IMG/VR virus record: IMGVR_UViG_3300030012_003882 | Location: 1 to 30,094 of that record | Reading direction: 5' to 3' (one strand) | Source: a virus | DNA: 30,094 nt | In this document: positions 16,342 through 23,673 of the stretch, in pieces | How the letters are laid out: each line of letters begins with the position of its first letter | Position numbering within the stretch: the first letter of the stretch is position 1 | Position numbers and translations under genes: made by a program | Notes under the pieces: model-generated | Told to the model about the DNA's origin: nothing | The model's input: only the letters and a program-made list of their open reading frames with translations | The model's database searches: none

Positions 16342-16638
16342 TTATTTTTGATTCTTTCGATCAAAGTATCGTTTGAGCGCATCCCTATACATTTTCTCAT
16401 TGTACTCAAACGCGATCATGATGTCACGTTGCTCAAGTACGCCATCATCAATGATCGCATCAAAGAGCATATCAACACCATGATCCCCGCATGATTTACG
16501 ATATTCATCGATCAATCTGCTTAATCTGGTTTGGCAATCAACCATTTGTATATGTAGCCTCAAAAGGCGGTTACGGGCCTCAGCTATTTTGTTGACAAGC
16601 CCAATGATCCTTTTTTCAAGTCTTTGCTCGTTGCTCAT
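16342..16638 (-). CDS. Hypothetical coiled-coil protein, 98 aa
   Basis: The true start is ATG 16638, with AAAGGAGCAATT upstream; a longer frame to 16890 runs through the neighbouring gene and lacks a ribosome site. The protein begins MSNEQRLEKRIIGLVNKI. It is nearly all helical, with heptad-like spacing to about residue 50 and an Arg/Lys-rich end (YFDRKNQK). It is encoded 11 bases after the XF1762-type gene and is probably co-transcribed with it and the methyltransferase. No family is recognised. Confidence 0.75.
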   Translation of the reverse strand: MSNEQRLEKRIIGLVNKIAEARNRLLRLHIQMVDCQTRLSRLIDEYRKSCGDHGVDMLFDAIIDDGVLEQRDIMIAFEYNEKMYRDALKRYFDRKNQK

Positions 16639-16648
16639 AATTGCTCCT

Positions 16649-17095
16649 TTATAGATCACGCCCAAAGCGTATTTTATCGTATTCTTGAAATAATGATTTT
16701 TGTTCACGCGGTCTTGATGGCACAGACCACGATCGACCTTTTGTTGTGCCCTCTTTTTGCCAACCAGCTGCACGAAGTGAGGCCCCGCTTTCAATACATA
16801 AAATGTATGTGAGTATATGATTGTAACCCAAAGCACGCCCCGCCCTTGCCGCTGCACTGTACAACATTGAGCATGCGTTTTTGTATCCATCTAGAACACA
16901 AAGCCGATTAACCTCAAGCGTTGTGCCGTTATCCAATCTGCGTGCAACAGGCCGCCCAACCATAATGCAGCCGATCAGTTTTTCATTTTTCATCAGGCCA
17001 ATCCTAAAAATATCACCAATTGGGGCCTTGTGATGTCTATGATGAGAATTAACAAAGGCTTGTGCCTCTTTTCGTTTCAAAGGTACAAGTTTCAT
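16649..17095 (-). CDS. XF1762-family phage protein
   Basis: This 148-residue protein starts MKLVPLKRKEAQAFVNSHHR at ATG 17095, one base after the methyltransferase stop. The NSHHRHHKAPIG motif, GRPVARRLDNG, LEVNRLCVLDG, ACSMLYSAAARAGRALGY and SLRAAGW blocks are the hallmark of the XF1762 family, a common phage and prophage protein of unknown function with a GNAT-like arrangement. The length is normal. It is coupled to the methyltransferase, so the two may act together on modified DNA or nucleotides, but that is only suggested by adjacency. Confidence 0.85.
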   Translation of the reverse strand: MKLVPLKRKEAQAFVNSHHRHHKAPIGDIFRIGLMKNEKLIGCIMVGRPVARRLDNGTTLEVNRLCVLDGYKNACSMLYSAAARAGRALGYNHILTYILCIESGASLRAAGWQKEGTTKGRSWSVPSRPREQKSLFQEYDKIRFGRDL

Positions 17096-17096
17096 A

Positions 17097-18587
17097 TCAA
17101 AACAAATCAAGTTGTGCGTTTTCAAGTTTGTACTGTTTACGAGCTGCATCAATACGCCCCTCAATGATTGGCAAGTATTCCGGTGTAATTTCCATGCCAA
17201 CAAAATCAAAGCCCTCAAGAAGTGCAGCTGCGCCCGTTGTTCCGCTACCCGTAAAAGGATCCAGTATCACTGATCCCTTTTGCCCGCCAATCAATCGACA
17301 GCACCAACGCATCAGCTTGATCGGCTTGACTGTGGGGTGTATGTTGCGCACCTCGTTTGCGGTTCGACCTGCGCCCGCTCTCGGATTGTCCAAACCTGCG
17401 GATCCCTCTTTGCGGTGTACCGCCTCAAAACCTTTGGTTGTTTCCAAATGATCAAGCCCTTCCTCACGCTCAGATCGTGAGGCTTTGGCGCATTGATAAA
17501 GATTTGCGGGCCATCGGGCTTGAGGTGACCAATTATTAATTACTTGTTTTGAGGCGTTGAATTGCGTATCACTTTTCATGTCTTTAATTGCTTTGTTTAC
17601 ATGTGGTGGTCTGTAATTATCGTTTTCATTTGGCCCCACCCAACAAGGATCACCATAACCAAAACGACACGCATCTATATTGAGCGCACCCGTGCCATGT
17701 TTCAACACATTTTGTGCAATCGTCAAACCCTTTTCAAGCGGCTTACGAAGTAACAAAGCGGGTTCAACTGCGGGCTTGAGTGCCGTGCCAAACCCCACCC
17801 ATTTTTGAGCGTCTTGTGTTGCGGGTTTTGTGATTGTGTTGATCTTTTCAGGCGTTTGAAATGTCCGCTTTGTTTTTCGTTCGCCTGTGACGCTTGAAAT
17901 AATCCCAGTATCCACACGATCTTTGTATTGTTGACTTTCTATTGTTCTTTGATTGATCATATCTTCTATGTATTTTGGAACATCAATTTTTATGTGTGGC
18001 CTCATCAATTCAAAAATATCTCTTGTTGGTATTGATGGTTGACTTGCTTTTGTTGTGTAATGTTGCCCCATGTTCGTATTTGTAATTTTATCAATCTGTG
18101 ATGCGCTCAAGCCTGTTGATCTCATCCATTTTGTAAATGATAGATTTCTTTTTCGTCTGATCTCTACCGCATCAAGTTTATCGATCGCTTTGCTTATATC
18201 GTGCGACTTTGGAAATCCTGAGAAGTAACACCAGTGAATCATATCACGTATCACAAACCCGCCCTTTTGTGCAGCCATACCCAACGCACAAACGGTACGC
18301 GTTGAGCTAAAGGCTATCATGTGCCCCCCGTGTTTTAAGACACGTAAACACTCAGCAAAGAAGTTGTGACAGGGCACGGCCTGATCCCACTCTTTGCCCA
18401 TAAAACCTTTGAGCTTGCGCCCCTCTTCGATGTCAGCCCATGTGCGTGCGATACCATCCGGTGACATGCCGTAGGGGGGATCTGTGCAAATTGCATCAAT
18501 ACTGCAATCAGGCAATGTTTTGAGGAGTTGCATGCAATCCCCGTGTAATATTTTTGTTGTTGGTATATCATCCCAGTTGTCGATCAT
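17097..18587 (-). CDS. DNA methyltransferase (N6-adenine/N4-cytosine, beta-type order)
   Basis: This 496-residue protein starts MIDNWDDIPTTKILHGDCMQ. Motif IV DPPY is at residues 36-39 and the AdoMet-binding DPFTGSGTTG at 443-452, the motif IV-before-motif I order of beta-type enzymes (CcrM-like, Pfam N6_N4_Mtase). HPTVKPIKLMRW precedes motif I. About 200 residues between them form an insert with target-recognition character. ATG 18587 is chosen over ATG 18593 because AAAGGA is well spaced only for the former. There is no partner restriction gene, so it is an orphan enzyme, probably protective or regulatory. The target sequence cannot be read off; GATC or GANTC are untested possibilities. Confidence 0.93.
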   Translation of the reverse strand: MIDNWDDIPTTKILHGDCMQLLKTLPDCSIDAICTDPPYGMSPDGIARTWADIEEGRKLKGFMGKEWDQAVPCHNFFAECLRVLKHGGHMIAFSSTRTVCALGMAAQKGGFVIRDMIHWCYFSGFPKSHDISKAIDKLDAVEIRRKRNLSFTKWMRSTGLSASQIDKITNTNMGQHYTTKASQPSIPTRDIFELMRPHIKIDVPKYIEDMINQRTIESQQYKDRVDTGIISSVTGERKTKRTFQTPEKINTITKPATQDAQKWVGFGTALKPAVEPALLLRKPLEKGLTIAQNVLKHGTGALNIDACRFGYGDPCWVGPNENDNYRPPHVNKAIKDMKSDTQFNASKQVINNWSPQARWPANLYQCAKASRSEREEGLDHLETTKGFEAVHRKEGSAGLDNPRAGAGRTANEVRNIHPTVKPIKLMRWCCRLIGGQKGSVILDPFTGSGTTGAAALLEGFDFVGMEITPEYLPIIEGRIDAARKQYKLENAQLDLF

Positions 18588-18605
18588 TGTCATTGTCCTT
18601 TGTTT

Positions 18606-18764
18606 CTAGTAATCAAAAACGGTGTTGTAAATGTCAAGACGCTCTTTTAGTGTGAGCTTGTTTTTGTAATACTCCTTTGATAGTTTGAGCGCATCAAGTT
18701 TGTCAATGTAATCGTATTGTGAGATTTCGGTTTTGTACTGTGCTTTGTATATTTCTTTGTTCAT
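18606..18764 (-). CDS. Small hypothetical protein, 52 aa
   Basis: This ORF reads MNKEIYKAQYKTEISQYDYI and is Lys/Tyr-rich and helical. ATG 18764 is preceded by the recurrent cassette ACAAAGGACAATGACA. The same cassette precedes the next gene (methyltransferase), 12 bases after this stop. No homolog is recognised. It likely belongs to the transcription unit starting at the 19064 dyad. Confidence 0.65.
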   Translation of the reverse strand: MNKEIYKAQYKTEISQYDYIDKLDALKLSKEYYKNKLTLKERLDIYNTVFDY

Positions 18765-18783
18765 TGTCATTGTCCTTTGTTGT

Positions 18784-18797
18784 GCCCCTTGCGGGGC
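18784..18797 (-). other. Intercistronic hairpin with GNRA loop
   Basis: On the minus (sense) strand it reads GCCCC-GCAA-GGGGC, five pairs closed by a GCAA tetraloop of the stable GNRA type. It sits just upstream of the AAAGGA site of the 52-residue gene and has no T-run. The same design recurs at 27950. Confidence 0.65.
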
Positions 18798-18816
18798 GGT
18801 TGTTGTTGGTTTGTTG

Positions 18817-19035
18817 TTATAGTTTTGCAACGATTGATTTGTTATTGATGATTGCCTTTCTTGTGTATGTTGAGACATATTCAATCATGTTGTTTACAGT
18901 GAAGCTGCATACAACATAAAAAGAATCAACAGTGTTTGTGTCAACGTTAAGGATTGGTTCAATCTTGATGCTCTTAAGGTGTGCTGTGTTTTTGATGTCG
19001 CTTGTGATGATTTGGAATGCTTTGTCGTTAGTCAT
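18817..19035 (-). CDS. Small hypothetical protein, 72 aa
   Basis: This protein begins MTNDKAFQIITSDIKNTAHL after AAAGGACAAACAAA. It is the first gene behind the dyad at 19064. It looks alpha/beta with a strand-rich middle (FYVVCSFTVNNMIEYVSTY) and a short basic end. No membrane helix or known motif is visible. It is likely an early or accessory protein given the promoter type shared with the 16240 and 28172 genes. Confidence 0.7.
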   Translation of the reverse strand: MTNDKAFQIITSDIKNTAHLKSIKIEPILNVDTNTVDSFYVVCSFTVNNMIEYVSTYTRKAIINNKSIVAKL

Positions 19036-19063
19036 TTTGTTTGTCCTTTGTTGTTGGTTATAC

Positions 19064-19078
19064 CAATATACTATATTG
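19064..19078 (-). promoter_or_regulatory. 15-bp dyad CAATATACTATATTG, promoter/operator
   Basis: This exact copy lies between the end of the terminase gene and the 72-residue gene. On the minus strand TTGCCT (19095-19090) stands 17 bases before TAGTAT inside the dyad. The block downstream (72 aa, 52 aa, methyltransferase, XF1762, 98 aa) would be transcribed from it. Confidence 0.65.
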
Positions 19079-19106
19079 TATTATTTCAAAAGGCAAGTAT
19101 TTTTTT

Positions 19107-20558
19107 TCATTGTCTGTGCTTTTTATACCTGTACAAAAATGAAATCTCGTATCTAAGCGCATCTAGCCCATGATCATGCATTTTTTCAGGGCGATCTTTT
19201 CCTTTGGTTTTGCTCCATTTGTACTTACGAAATTCTTTGATCAGCTCCTTGCAATTCGAAAATACATAGAGCGCAGGCCGTCCATTTGCATCAAGTTTGA
19301 GCCTATCCTTTACCTGATTGATTGTTTCCATCACACCGATGTGTTTTGGTGCGGGCTTTGTATGCAATCCCAACTCACGGGCCAACAATAGCCGCCCGTC
19401 TTTTGACTCAGGATCCGCAACAACCCACCGCAGATCCGGATCCTTTGCACCTAATGCAAGAATCATACGCCCGTTTTCAAGTGTGGTTTTTTCGGTCTTG
19501 TAGTACTCGCGATAGACGTACAAGGCATCCTCATCTTGATCATGTGCTATCCAAAGTGCGGCAAACGGATTACGGACTCCAAAATCTATGCATAAATCAC
19601 GATCCCAATGATCAGGAATCTCAAAGGGTTTAACCACATGCACAGCACGATCAAACTCAGGATACACTAACCCGCTTTGACTGGTAAACATGCCAAACAA
19701 TCGCGCATTTTGGCTTGCTTCGCTTAGATGTGCAACAGCCCGCCTGAGCTTGTTACTTGAGATAAAAGGATTATCAAGCCCGCTGATTGCATATCGATCA
19801 AAGCCTTGCGGTTGTTGGTCCACAAAGAAATCATACAAAAACGACAAGCCTTTTAGCGGTGTTGCCGTGATCAGGATCTTGCCCTGTGTGTCAACTGTTC
19901 GCAACATACACTCATCAAAAACATCGACGGTCGGCTCTTCATCCATCCACACAAATTTGACGCTTGCGCCTTGAAACTTCTCTCGCCCCGCATCAACGGA
20001 TAAAGACACGATCCGGCCACCGTTGGGCAACTTCATTGAGCCACGATCTTGCGCACGCCAACGCGTATACTTTGTGCCCTGTGGGGCGTATTGCTCAAGC
20101 TTTGGCCGCCCGTATTCAAGCGCATCACCATACGACAAAGCTGCATACCATACAGTTTGCGGCTTACGCTGTATCAGGTTCTCAGGTAGGTTGTTGAGCC
20201 TCATCCACTCCTTAACCCACCATTGATCACGCCCTGCGGCTATTGCGATCGCAAGTTGTGCGCCGAATTGCGTTTTGCCCGCACGGTTTCCGCCTGTACA
20301 CAAAAACGCCTCACCTGTATTCGCGAAACGGATCGCGGCCTCACGTTGCGATGTGCGCCGCTCTTCGATGTCACAATGCACACACTTATATGTACCCATA
20401 CCGATCATTTGCATTGGCCGGCCACAACCGCGCGGGCGATCGCTCTTTTTGCCGTGCCCATCCCACCTGTGACAATAAGGCACCCAAAGGCGCGACAACG
20501 CCAACGGGTAAGCCTTGCGTATCTCAAGAAGTTGACGTCGGGCACGGGGTAAAGACAC
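19107..20558 (-). CDS. terL: Terminase large subunit
   Basis: This is about 483 residues from GTG 20558, chosen because AAAGAG lies eight bases upstream; TTG 20564, overlapping the previous stop, is possible. The ATPase has Walker A GGNRAGKT (89-96), Walker B VKFVWMDEE and motif III ILITATPL. The nuclease has DLCIDFGVRNP, VVADPES and DHGLDALRY, supplying the acidic residues of the RNase H-like site. A likely zinc cluster precedes the ATPase: CH (29-30), C45 and CxxC (59-62). The enzyme translocates and cuts DNA into the prohead through the portal. Unusually, it is separated from the portal gene by more than 3 kb of accessory genes. Confidence 0.93.
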   Translation of the reverse strand: MSLPRARRQLLEIRKAYPLALSRLWVPYCHRWDGHGKKSDRPRGCGRPMQMIGMGTYKCVHCDIEERRTSQREAAIRFANTGEAFLCTGGNRAGKTQFGAQLAIAIAAGRDQWWVKEWMRLNNLPENLIQRKPQTVWYAALSYGDALEYGRPKLEQYAPQGTKYTRWRAQDRGSMKLPNGGRIVSLSVDAGREKFQGASVKFVWMDEEPTVDVFDECMLRTVDTQGKILITATPLKGLSFLYDFFVDQQPQGFDRYAISGLDNPFISSNKLRRAVAHLSEASQNARLFGMFTSQSGLVYPEFDRAVHVVKPFEIPDHWDRDLCIDFGVRNPFAALWIAHDQDEDALYVYREYYKTEKTTLENGRMILALGAKDPDLRWVVADPESKDGRLLLARELGLHTKPAPKHIGVMETINQVKDRLKLDANGRPALYVFSNCKELIKEFRKYKWSKTKGKDRPEKMHDHGLDALRYEISFLYRYKKHRQ

Positions 20559-20560
20559 AA

Positions 20561-20887
20561 TCAAAACTCTTTGCAAATGGATATAAGCTCTTTGTAAAGC
20601 TCTTTGCGCTGTCGATTGAGCAACACGCCAAAATACGAGGCGATCGGCCATATGCTGTACTTGCCCGCCTGATATCCTTGTACCCACTTATTAACGGTTG
20701 CGATCTGTACGTGTGCACGCTTCGCAAGTGCTTTTTTGTCATATCGATCCCCCGCCTCACGTACCCAACTTTTAAGCAGCTGCTCAAAGTCTTTGTTTTT
20801 GCGGCTCACGCTTTTGCGCTTTGGGTATTTGTTCATTTTCTTTGGAGGTGTATCGATTAAGAGATCCACACGAAAAGCGCGCCTCAT
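20561..20887 (-). CDS. Lambda-repressor-like HTH protein
   Basis: This 108-residue protein begins MRRAFRVDLLIDTPPKKM at ATG 20887, overlapping the previous stop (CAATGAG), with AAAGAG upstream. An HTH of XRE/Cro type is seen at about residues 48-90: DKKALAKRAHVQIATVNKWV, then a basic helix and 'IASYFGV'. An internal ATG (MNKYPKRKSVS) is an alternative start with a weaker site. It abuts the large terminase and could be a packaging regulator, a small terminase partner or a repressor for the dyad sites. Sequence alone supports only DNA binding. Confidence 0.75.
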   Translation of the reverse strand: MRRAFRVDLLIDTPPKKMNKYPKRKSVSRKNKDFEQLLKSWVREAGDRYDKKALAKRAHVQIATVNKWVQGYQAGKYSIWPIASYFGVLLNRQRKELYKELISICKEF

Positions 20888-21663
20888 TGACTTGCTCTTT
20901 GTGTGGCTGCTTTGTATGCTTCTTGAATCGCTGAGATTACGGGGGCACGGTACAAAGTGATATGCTCAAGATACACGGTTTCACACGGTTTGCCCGCTTG
21001 TTTTATTGTAACCTGTAAAGGCATCGCCTTTGTATTTGTCAAAGTCAAAAATGTGATCTTCTCATCGGCATGCACAAGGGCAACCGGATCCGCAACACCG
21101 TAAGCCTTCAAAACGCTTGATAAAGCCTCTTTGTGTTTTGTGGGTGCGCCTTCGTATCGCTTTTCAATCTCGCGCGTGATTTTGAGGGCTTTGAGCCGCT
21201 TTATCATGGCATCAAGCTCATCATTGCTCATGTGCATTGGATCCATGTCAAAAAGTGAAGGTTGTACAGGTTCCAAAGAGATCGATGAGTCTTGTATTTG
21301 CTCACGGCTGATCTGTGGCTGATTATTTGTGATGGTTGCCCATTTTGGGCGTATCGCAACCTTTATATCAAGATCTTTGTGCCACACTGCAATCCGTTGT
21401 TTCTTTGATAGTTTTTTAAGCTCTGCATGTGTATCAAAAAGGTGATACTTGCGATCGGCAAACCCAATTTTGCCCATTGCGGCCATATCATATGCGGCGG
21501 GCCATGTTGCAGGGCCTGATTTTCGCATTTGCTCTGATATCACAGACAGCGAAACCGGCTTTTTCCTATTTGCAATCAAGTACGCGAGTATTTGCGCGGC
21601 GTGTGATGGTGAGGGGTGGGATCTTTCGATCAAGTCTTTGCGTATTTTGTGATTGATGTTCAT
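20884..21663 (-). CDS. Hypothetical protein with possible N-terminal winged helix
   Basis: This 259-residue protein begins MNINHKIRKDLIERSHPSPS; AAAGGA is well placed. Residues about 22-75 (AAQILAYLIANRKKPVSLSV onward) have the spacing of a winged-helix DNA-binding domain. A central linker (PSLFDMDPMHMSNDELDAMI) leads to a helical segment, and the C-terminal 80 residues look beta-rich. It lies between the TerS-like and HTH genes. A regulatory or packaging role is suggested by context. No family is recognised. Confidence 0.6.
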   Translation of the reverse strand: MNINHKIRKDLIERSHPSPSHAAQILAYLIANRKKPVSLSVISEQMRKSGPATWPAAYDMAAMGKIGFADRKYHLFDTHAELKKLSKKQRIAVWHKDLDIKVAIRPKWATITNNQPQISREQIQDSSISLEPVQPSLFDMDPMHMSNDELDAMIKRLKALKITREIEKRYEGAPTKHKEALSSVLKAYGVADPVALVHADEKITFLTLTNTKAMPLQVTIKQAGKPCETVYLEHITLYRAPVISAIQEAYKAATQRASQ

Positions 21664-21686
21664 TGTTTTTCCTTTCGGGTTGTGGG

Positions 21687-22112
21687 TTAGTCTTCATCTA
21701 GATCGATGGTTGGCCCATCGATAAGCACTTTTATTTCATTATTATATTCATTGATTAGGGTTTGCACGTCAACATTTTCAGCATCGATCGTTATTTGTAC
21801 AGGCGGCGGGCCGTCCTTGACGTATCCATGACAACGCTCAAGAAGCCACGCGGCCGCTTGCCATTGATGCGATGATGCTTCGCGAATCACCTCTAACAGC
21901 TGGTGTGATCCTTTGGTTCGTGCCTGTTCAAGCTTTCGATAAAATGATCGATACGGTTGCCGCCCTTCTTTTGCAAGGTTGATCCATCGGTACAGCGTTG
22001 AGGGATCAATGCCCGCATAGTATGCGCATTGATCGCGGGTGTGGCCCTTCGATGCCGCCTCAAGTAAACGAGACACGATCTGATCATTCAAGATCTTTGC
22101 AGGTTGGCCCAT
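21687..22112 (-). CDS. terS: Terminase small subunit-like HTH protein
   Basis: This 141-residue protein starts MGQPAKILNDQIVSRLLEAA at ATG 22112, with GGGGA upstream and a one-base overlap with the previous stop (TAATG). Residues 12-45 hold an HTH (GHTRDQCAYYAGIDPSTLYR, then W), followed by KLEQARTKGSHQLLEVI and HQWQAAAWLLER. The last two are common in small terminase proteins of siphoviruses. The C-terminal 35 residues are acidic. It would recognise the packaging site and load the large subunit. Two genes separate it from terL, more than usual. Confidence 0.75.
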   Translation of the reverse strand: MGQPAKILNDQIVSRLLEAASKGHTRDQCAYYAGIDPSTLYRWINLAKEGRQPYRSFYRKLEQARTKGSHQLLEVIREASSHQWQAAAWLLERCHGYVKDGPPPVQITIDAENVDVQTLINEYNNEIKVLIDGPTIDLDED

Positions 22113-22300
22113 TACTTGATCCCCATTGCTTTTGCGCACATGCGGCGCACTTGCTCACCTGTACTGATTCCGTTTTTTGACGCTTGCTTTTGTATTTGTT
22201 TCAGCATCTTGTCAGGAAATACAACGCTCAAAGTTGGCGATCTTTTGCGGCCGCTGTATGCGTTACCGCCTGCGTTGAGTATGTTATCGTTATCTTTCAT
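22112..22300 (-). CDS. Ribbon-helix-helix-like DNA-binding protein, 62 aa
   Basis: This 62-residue protein begins MKDNDNILNAGGNAYSGRKR. SPTLSVVFPDKMLKQIQKQA is a strand followed by helix one, and GISTGEQVRRMCAKAMG is the second helix, the layout of Arc/CopG/MetJ regulators. AAAGGAGCAAAACC precedes the ATG. It is coupled to the TerS-like gene. Such dimeric proteins bind palindromes, so it is one candidate ligand of the 15-bp dyad or of the 23063 inverted repeat (inference). Confidence 0.75.
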   Translation of the reverse strand: MKDNDNILNAGGNAYSGRKRSPTLSVVFPDKMLKQIQKQASKNGISTGEQVRRMCAKAMGIK

Positions 22301-22316
22301 GGTTTTGCTCCTTTGG

Positions 22317-22775
22317 TTATTGTGGGGGTAGCTCTTCGCGTGCTGTCATGCCGATCCCTGTGTACAGTCTCAAAGCCCTTGCAAATGCGCGGGTTTCAGC
22401 CATGCGAATAAATGCGCTCTGTACCATCTTGCCCGTGTTCTCTGGTGTACTGTCACCATATGCAACAAAGGTGCCGCGTGTGCCCGTTATGGTTGCTTCA
22501 ATGACTGCGTATTGTTCCAACATCGAATAATCGATCAACTTGCTTGTCATGCTCTCAAGGCCGTTTCGATGTGCAAGATCCAACAGGCCCGAAAACAATA
22601 CATATTCTTTGCCTTTGAGGTTTACGATCTGATCATTTGCACGCAATAGATCGATCTGTGTTGGCGTGTGCAAATCGCATGTGTAGAAGTGCTTGCCCCC
22701 GTGTATCACGGTATTTGTTGCTATCTCGTTGCACTTGCAACATGGCTTTTTTTCGTTTGTTTTGATGATCCTCAT
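22317..22775 (-). CDS. Single-strand annealing (Erf/Rad52-like) recombination protein
   Basis: This is a 152-residue protein from ATG 22775 with AAGGAG nine bases upstream; a longer frame to 22850 overlaps the previous gene and is not used. N-terminal CC-x-C ... C-x-x-H (residues 12-36) looks like a zinc knuckle. The C-terminal half has KEYVLFSGLLDLAHRNGLES, GTFVAYGDSTPEN and RMAETRAFARALR, blocks I associate with phage single-strand-annealing-type proteins. It would promote recombination or concatemer formation during replication. Assignment is by motif memory. A single-stranded-DNA-binding protein is the alternative. Confidence 0.6.
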   Translation of the reverse strand: MRIIKTNEKKPCCKCNEIATNTVIHGGKHFYTCDLHTPTQIDLLRANDQIVNLKGKEYVLFSGLLDLAHRNGLESMTSKLIDYSMLEQYAVIEATITGTRGTFVAYGDSTPENTGKMVQSAFIRMAETRAFARALRLYTGIGMTAREELPPQ

Positions 22776-22791
22776 TGTCGTTGCTCCTTGT

Positions 22792-22917
22792 TTATTGGTT
22801 GTCGTTGTCGTTGAGGTGTTTCGCATACATTGCATCAAGCTCATCATCACTGAGGGGCTTTTGTGCTAGTACTTCATCAAGAAATTCGATTAGCTCTTTT
22901 TGTTCGTTTGTTGTCAT
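22792..22917 (-). CDS. Small acidic protein, 41 aa
   Basis: This ORF reads MTTNEQKELIEFLDEVLAQK and ends in HLNDNDNQ. It is very acidic and helical, and is preceded by CAAGGATCAACAAC. It is the first gene behind the consensus promoter at 22956-22984 and is 16 bases upstream of the recombination gene. It falls below most ORF length cut-offs. An anti-restriction or regulatory mimic is possible from charge alone, but nothing specific is seen. Confidence 0.6.
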   Translation of the reverse strand: MTTNEQKELIEFLDEVLAQKPLSDDELDAMYAKHLNDNDNQ

Positions 22918-22955
22918 GTTGTTGATCCTTGTTGTTTGTTGTTATTGTCCTAATC

Positions 22956-22984
22956 ATTATATGATAATGTATTGGTACTGTCAA
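22956..22984 (-). promoter_or_regulatory. Consensus sigma70 promoter with phased A/T tracts
   Basis: TTGACA (22984-22979), a 17-base spacer and TATAAT (22961-22956) match the consensus exactly. Immediately upstream are two nine-base T-tracts (plus-strand A at 22983-22991 and 22995-23003), spaced one helical turn apart, which could act as an UP element or bend. A 15-bp dyad-like sequence (22955-22969) overlaps the -10. This should be the strongest promoter of the window. Confidence 0.85.
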
Positions 22985-23062
22985 AAAAAAAGGCAAAAAA
23001 AAAGCAAGTATCTTTCAAACGTCGGCAAACTTTAGAGCGATACTTACTTATGAATAAACCTC

Positions 23063-23083
23063 GTAAGATCTCTGCTATCTTAC
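23063..23083. promoter_or_regulatory. Inverted repeat GTAAGAT-n7-ATCTTAC
   Basis: Seven-base arms separated by CTCTGCT lie between the two tandem promoters, about 30 bases downstream of the -10 of the distal one. It could be an operator, or a leader hairpin in the mRNA. It differs from the 15-bp dyad, so it would be a second class of site. Confidence 0.5.
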
Positions 23084-23113
23084 ACGGTTTGTACTTTGTA
23101 AAAATACAATATT

Positions 23114-23142
23114 TGTATATTTACTTTTGTGTACTATGTCAA
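23114..23142 (-). promoter_or_regulatory. Second promoter candidate upstream of recombination genes
   Basis: TTGACA (23142-23137), a 17-base spacer and TATACA (23119-23114). The -35 begins at the last bases of the T-run that ends the terminator, so termination of the initiator unit and initiation of the next are nested. Confidence 0.6.
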
Positions 23143-23199
23143 AAAAAAATGGCTACACGGGTACAAAGAACAATCGACAACAACAAAACCCGTGCAGCC
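23141..23199 (-). terminator. Rho-independent terminator of replication unit
   Basis: On the minus strand GGCTGCACGGGT and ACCCGTGTAGCC pair over 12 bases with one G-T, around a 25-base loop, and are followed by nine T. The loop is unusually long for an intrinsic terminator. The unit ends 13 bases after the stop of the 59-residue gene. Confidence 0.7.
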
Positions 23200-23211
23200 T
23201 AAGCAATAATA

Positions 23212-23391
23212 TCAAGGATATTGACGATCCGCAATACATCGCTTGATATATCGATCAAGTAAATCATCAACGCTGAGCTTGTGCCGCTTTGCGATCTTTT
23301 GCAGTTGCTCAAGCTGCTCATCACTCAGCATGATCCGTACACGCGTTTGATCACTTCCCGTATTTTTTTTGTAATCGTATTTTTTTGGCAT
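23212..23391 (-). CDS. Small RHH-type DNA-binding candidate, 59 aa
   Basis: This ORF begins MPKKYDYKKNTGSDQTRVRI with a near-perfect GGAGGAATTAACCT in front. A basic N-terminus is followed by a strand (TRVRIMLS) and two helices (EQLEQLQKIAKRH, then SVDDLLDRYIKRCI), the layout of a ribbon-helix-helix monomer. It overlaps the end of the preceding gene by 41 bases and is the last gene before the terminator. It is one residue below common ORF cut-offs. Likely an autoregulator or plasmid-style copy control protein (inference). Confidence 0.7.
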   Translation of the reverse strand: MPKKYDYKKNTGSDQTRVRIMLSDEQLEQLQKIAKRHKLSVDDLLDRYIKRCIADRQYP

Positions 23392-23662
23392 AGGTTAATT
23401 CCTCCACTAGCTCATTAATTGATTTCTTTTTGTTATTGGGCTGTATGTCCAAAATAACACCGGCCCGCTCTTCATCGCGTTGCTTTTTCAGCTCTTCGGT
23501 TGGCTTGAGCGTATCGATGCGTACATTTTCGTGTGTACGGCCCATCATAGGCACGGATAACCGACAATGAACCTGTGAGCCGTTTATTTGCTCAATGTAG
23601 CCAACGGCGGGCATACGCATCCATGATACACTAAAAATAACTTTGTCATCTACTCTGTACAT
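23351..23662 (-). CDS. Hypothetical protein, 103 aa
   Basis: This protein begins MYRVDDKVIFSVSWMRMPAV after an AGGGGGTGATG site. The first 55 residues are short strands reminiscent of SH3-like or KOW domains (VGYIEQINGSQVHCRLS); the rest is a charged helix rich in Lys and Glu. It is 11 bases downstream of the initiator and belongs to the replication unit. No function is recognised; replication accessory is a context guess. Confidence 0.7.
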   Translation of the reverse strand: MYRVDDKVIFSVSWMRMPAVGYIEQINGSQVHCRLSVPMMGRTHENVRIDTLKPTEELKKQRDEERAGVILDIQPNNKKKSINELVEELTYAKKIRLQKKYGK

Positions 23663-23673
23663 ACATCACCCCC

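Noticed and set aside
16639-16890. Long N-terminal extension of the 98-residue protein
   Set aside because: It lies antiframe inside the XF1762 gene and the ATG at 16638 has AAAGGAG.
20243-20860. 205-codon plus-strand ORF over the terminase and HTH genes
   Set aside because: Antisense shadow of two supported genes, with no ribosome site and no motif.
22972-23202. Plus-strand ORF of 76 codons rich in Lys and aromatic residues
   Set aside because: It covers promoters and A-tracts of the opposite strand, has no ribosome site and has a composition set by the A-runs.
23137-23247. Plus-strand ORF of 36 codons beginning MSKKNGYTGTKNN, hydrophilic and protein-like
   Set aside because: No ribosome site, and it runs antisense through the terminator stem and the end of the well-supported 59-residue gene.
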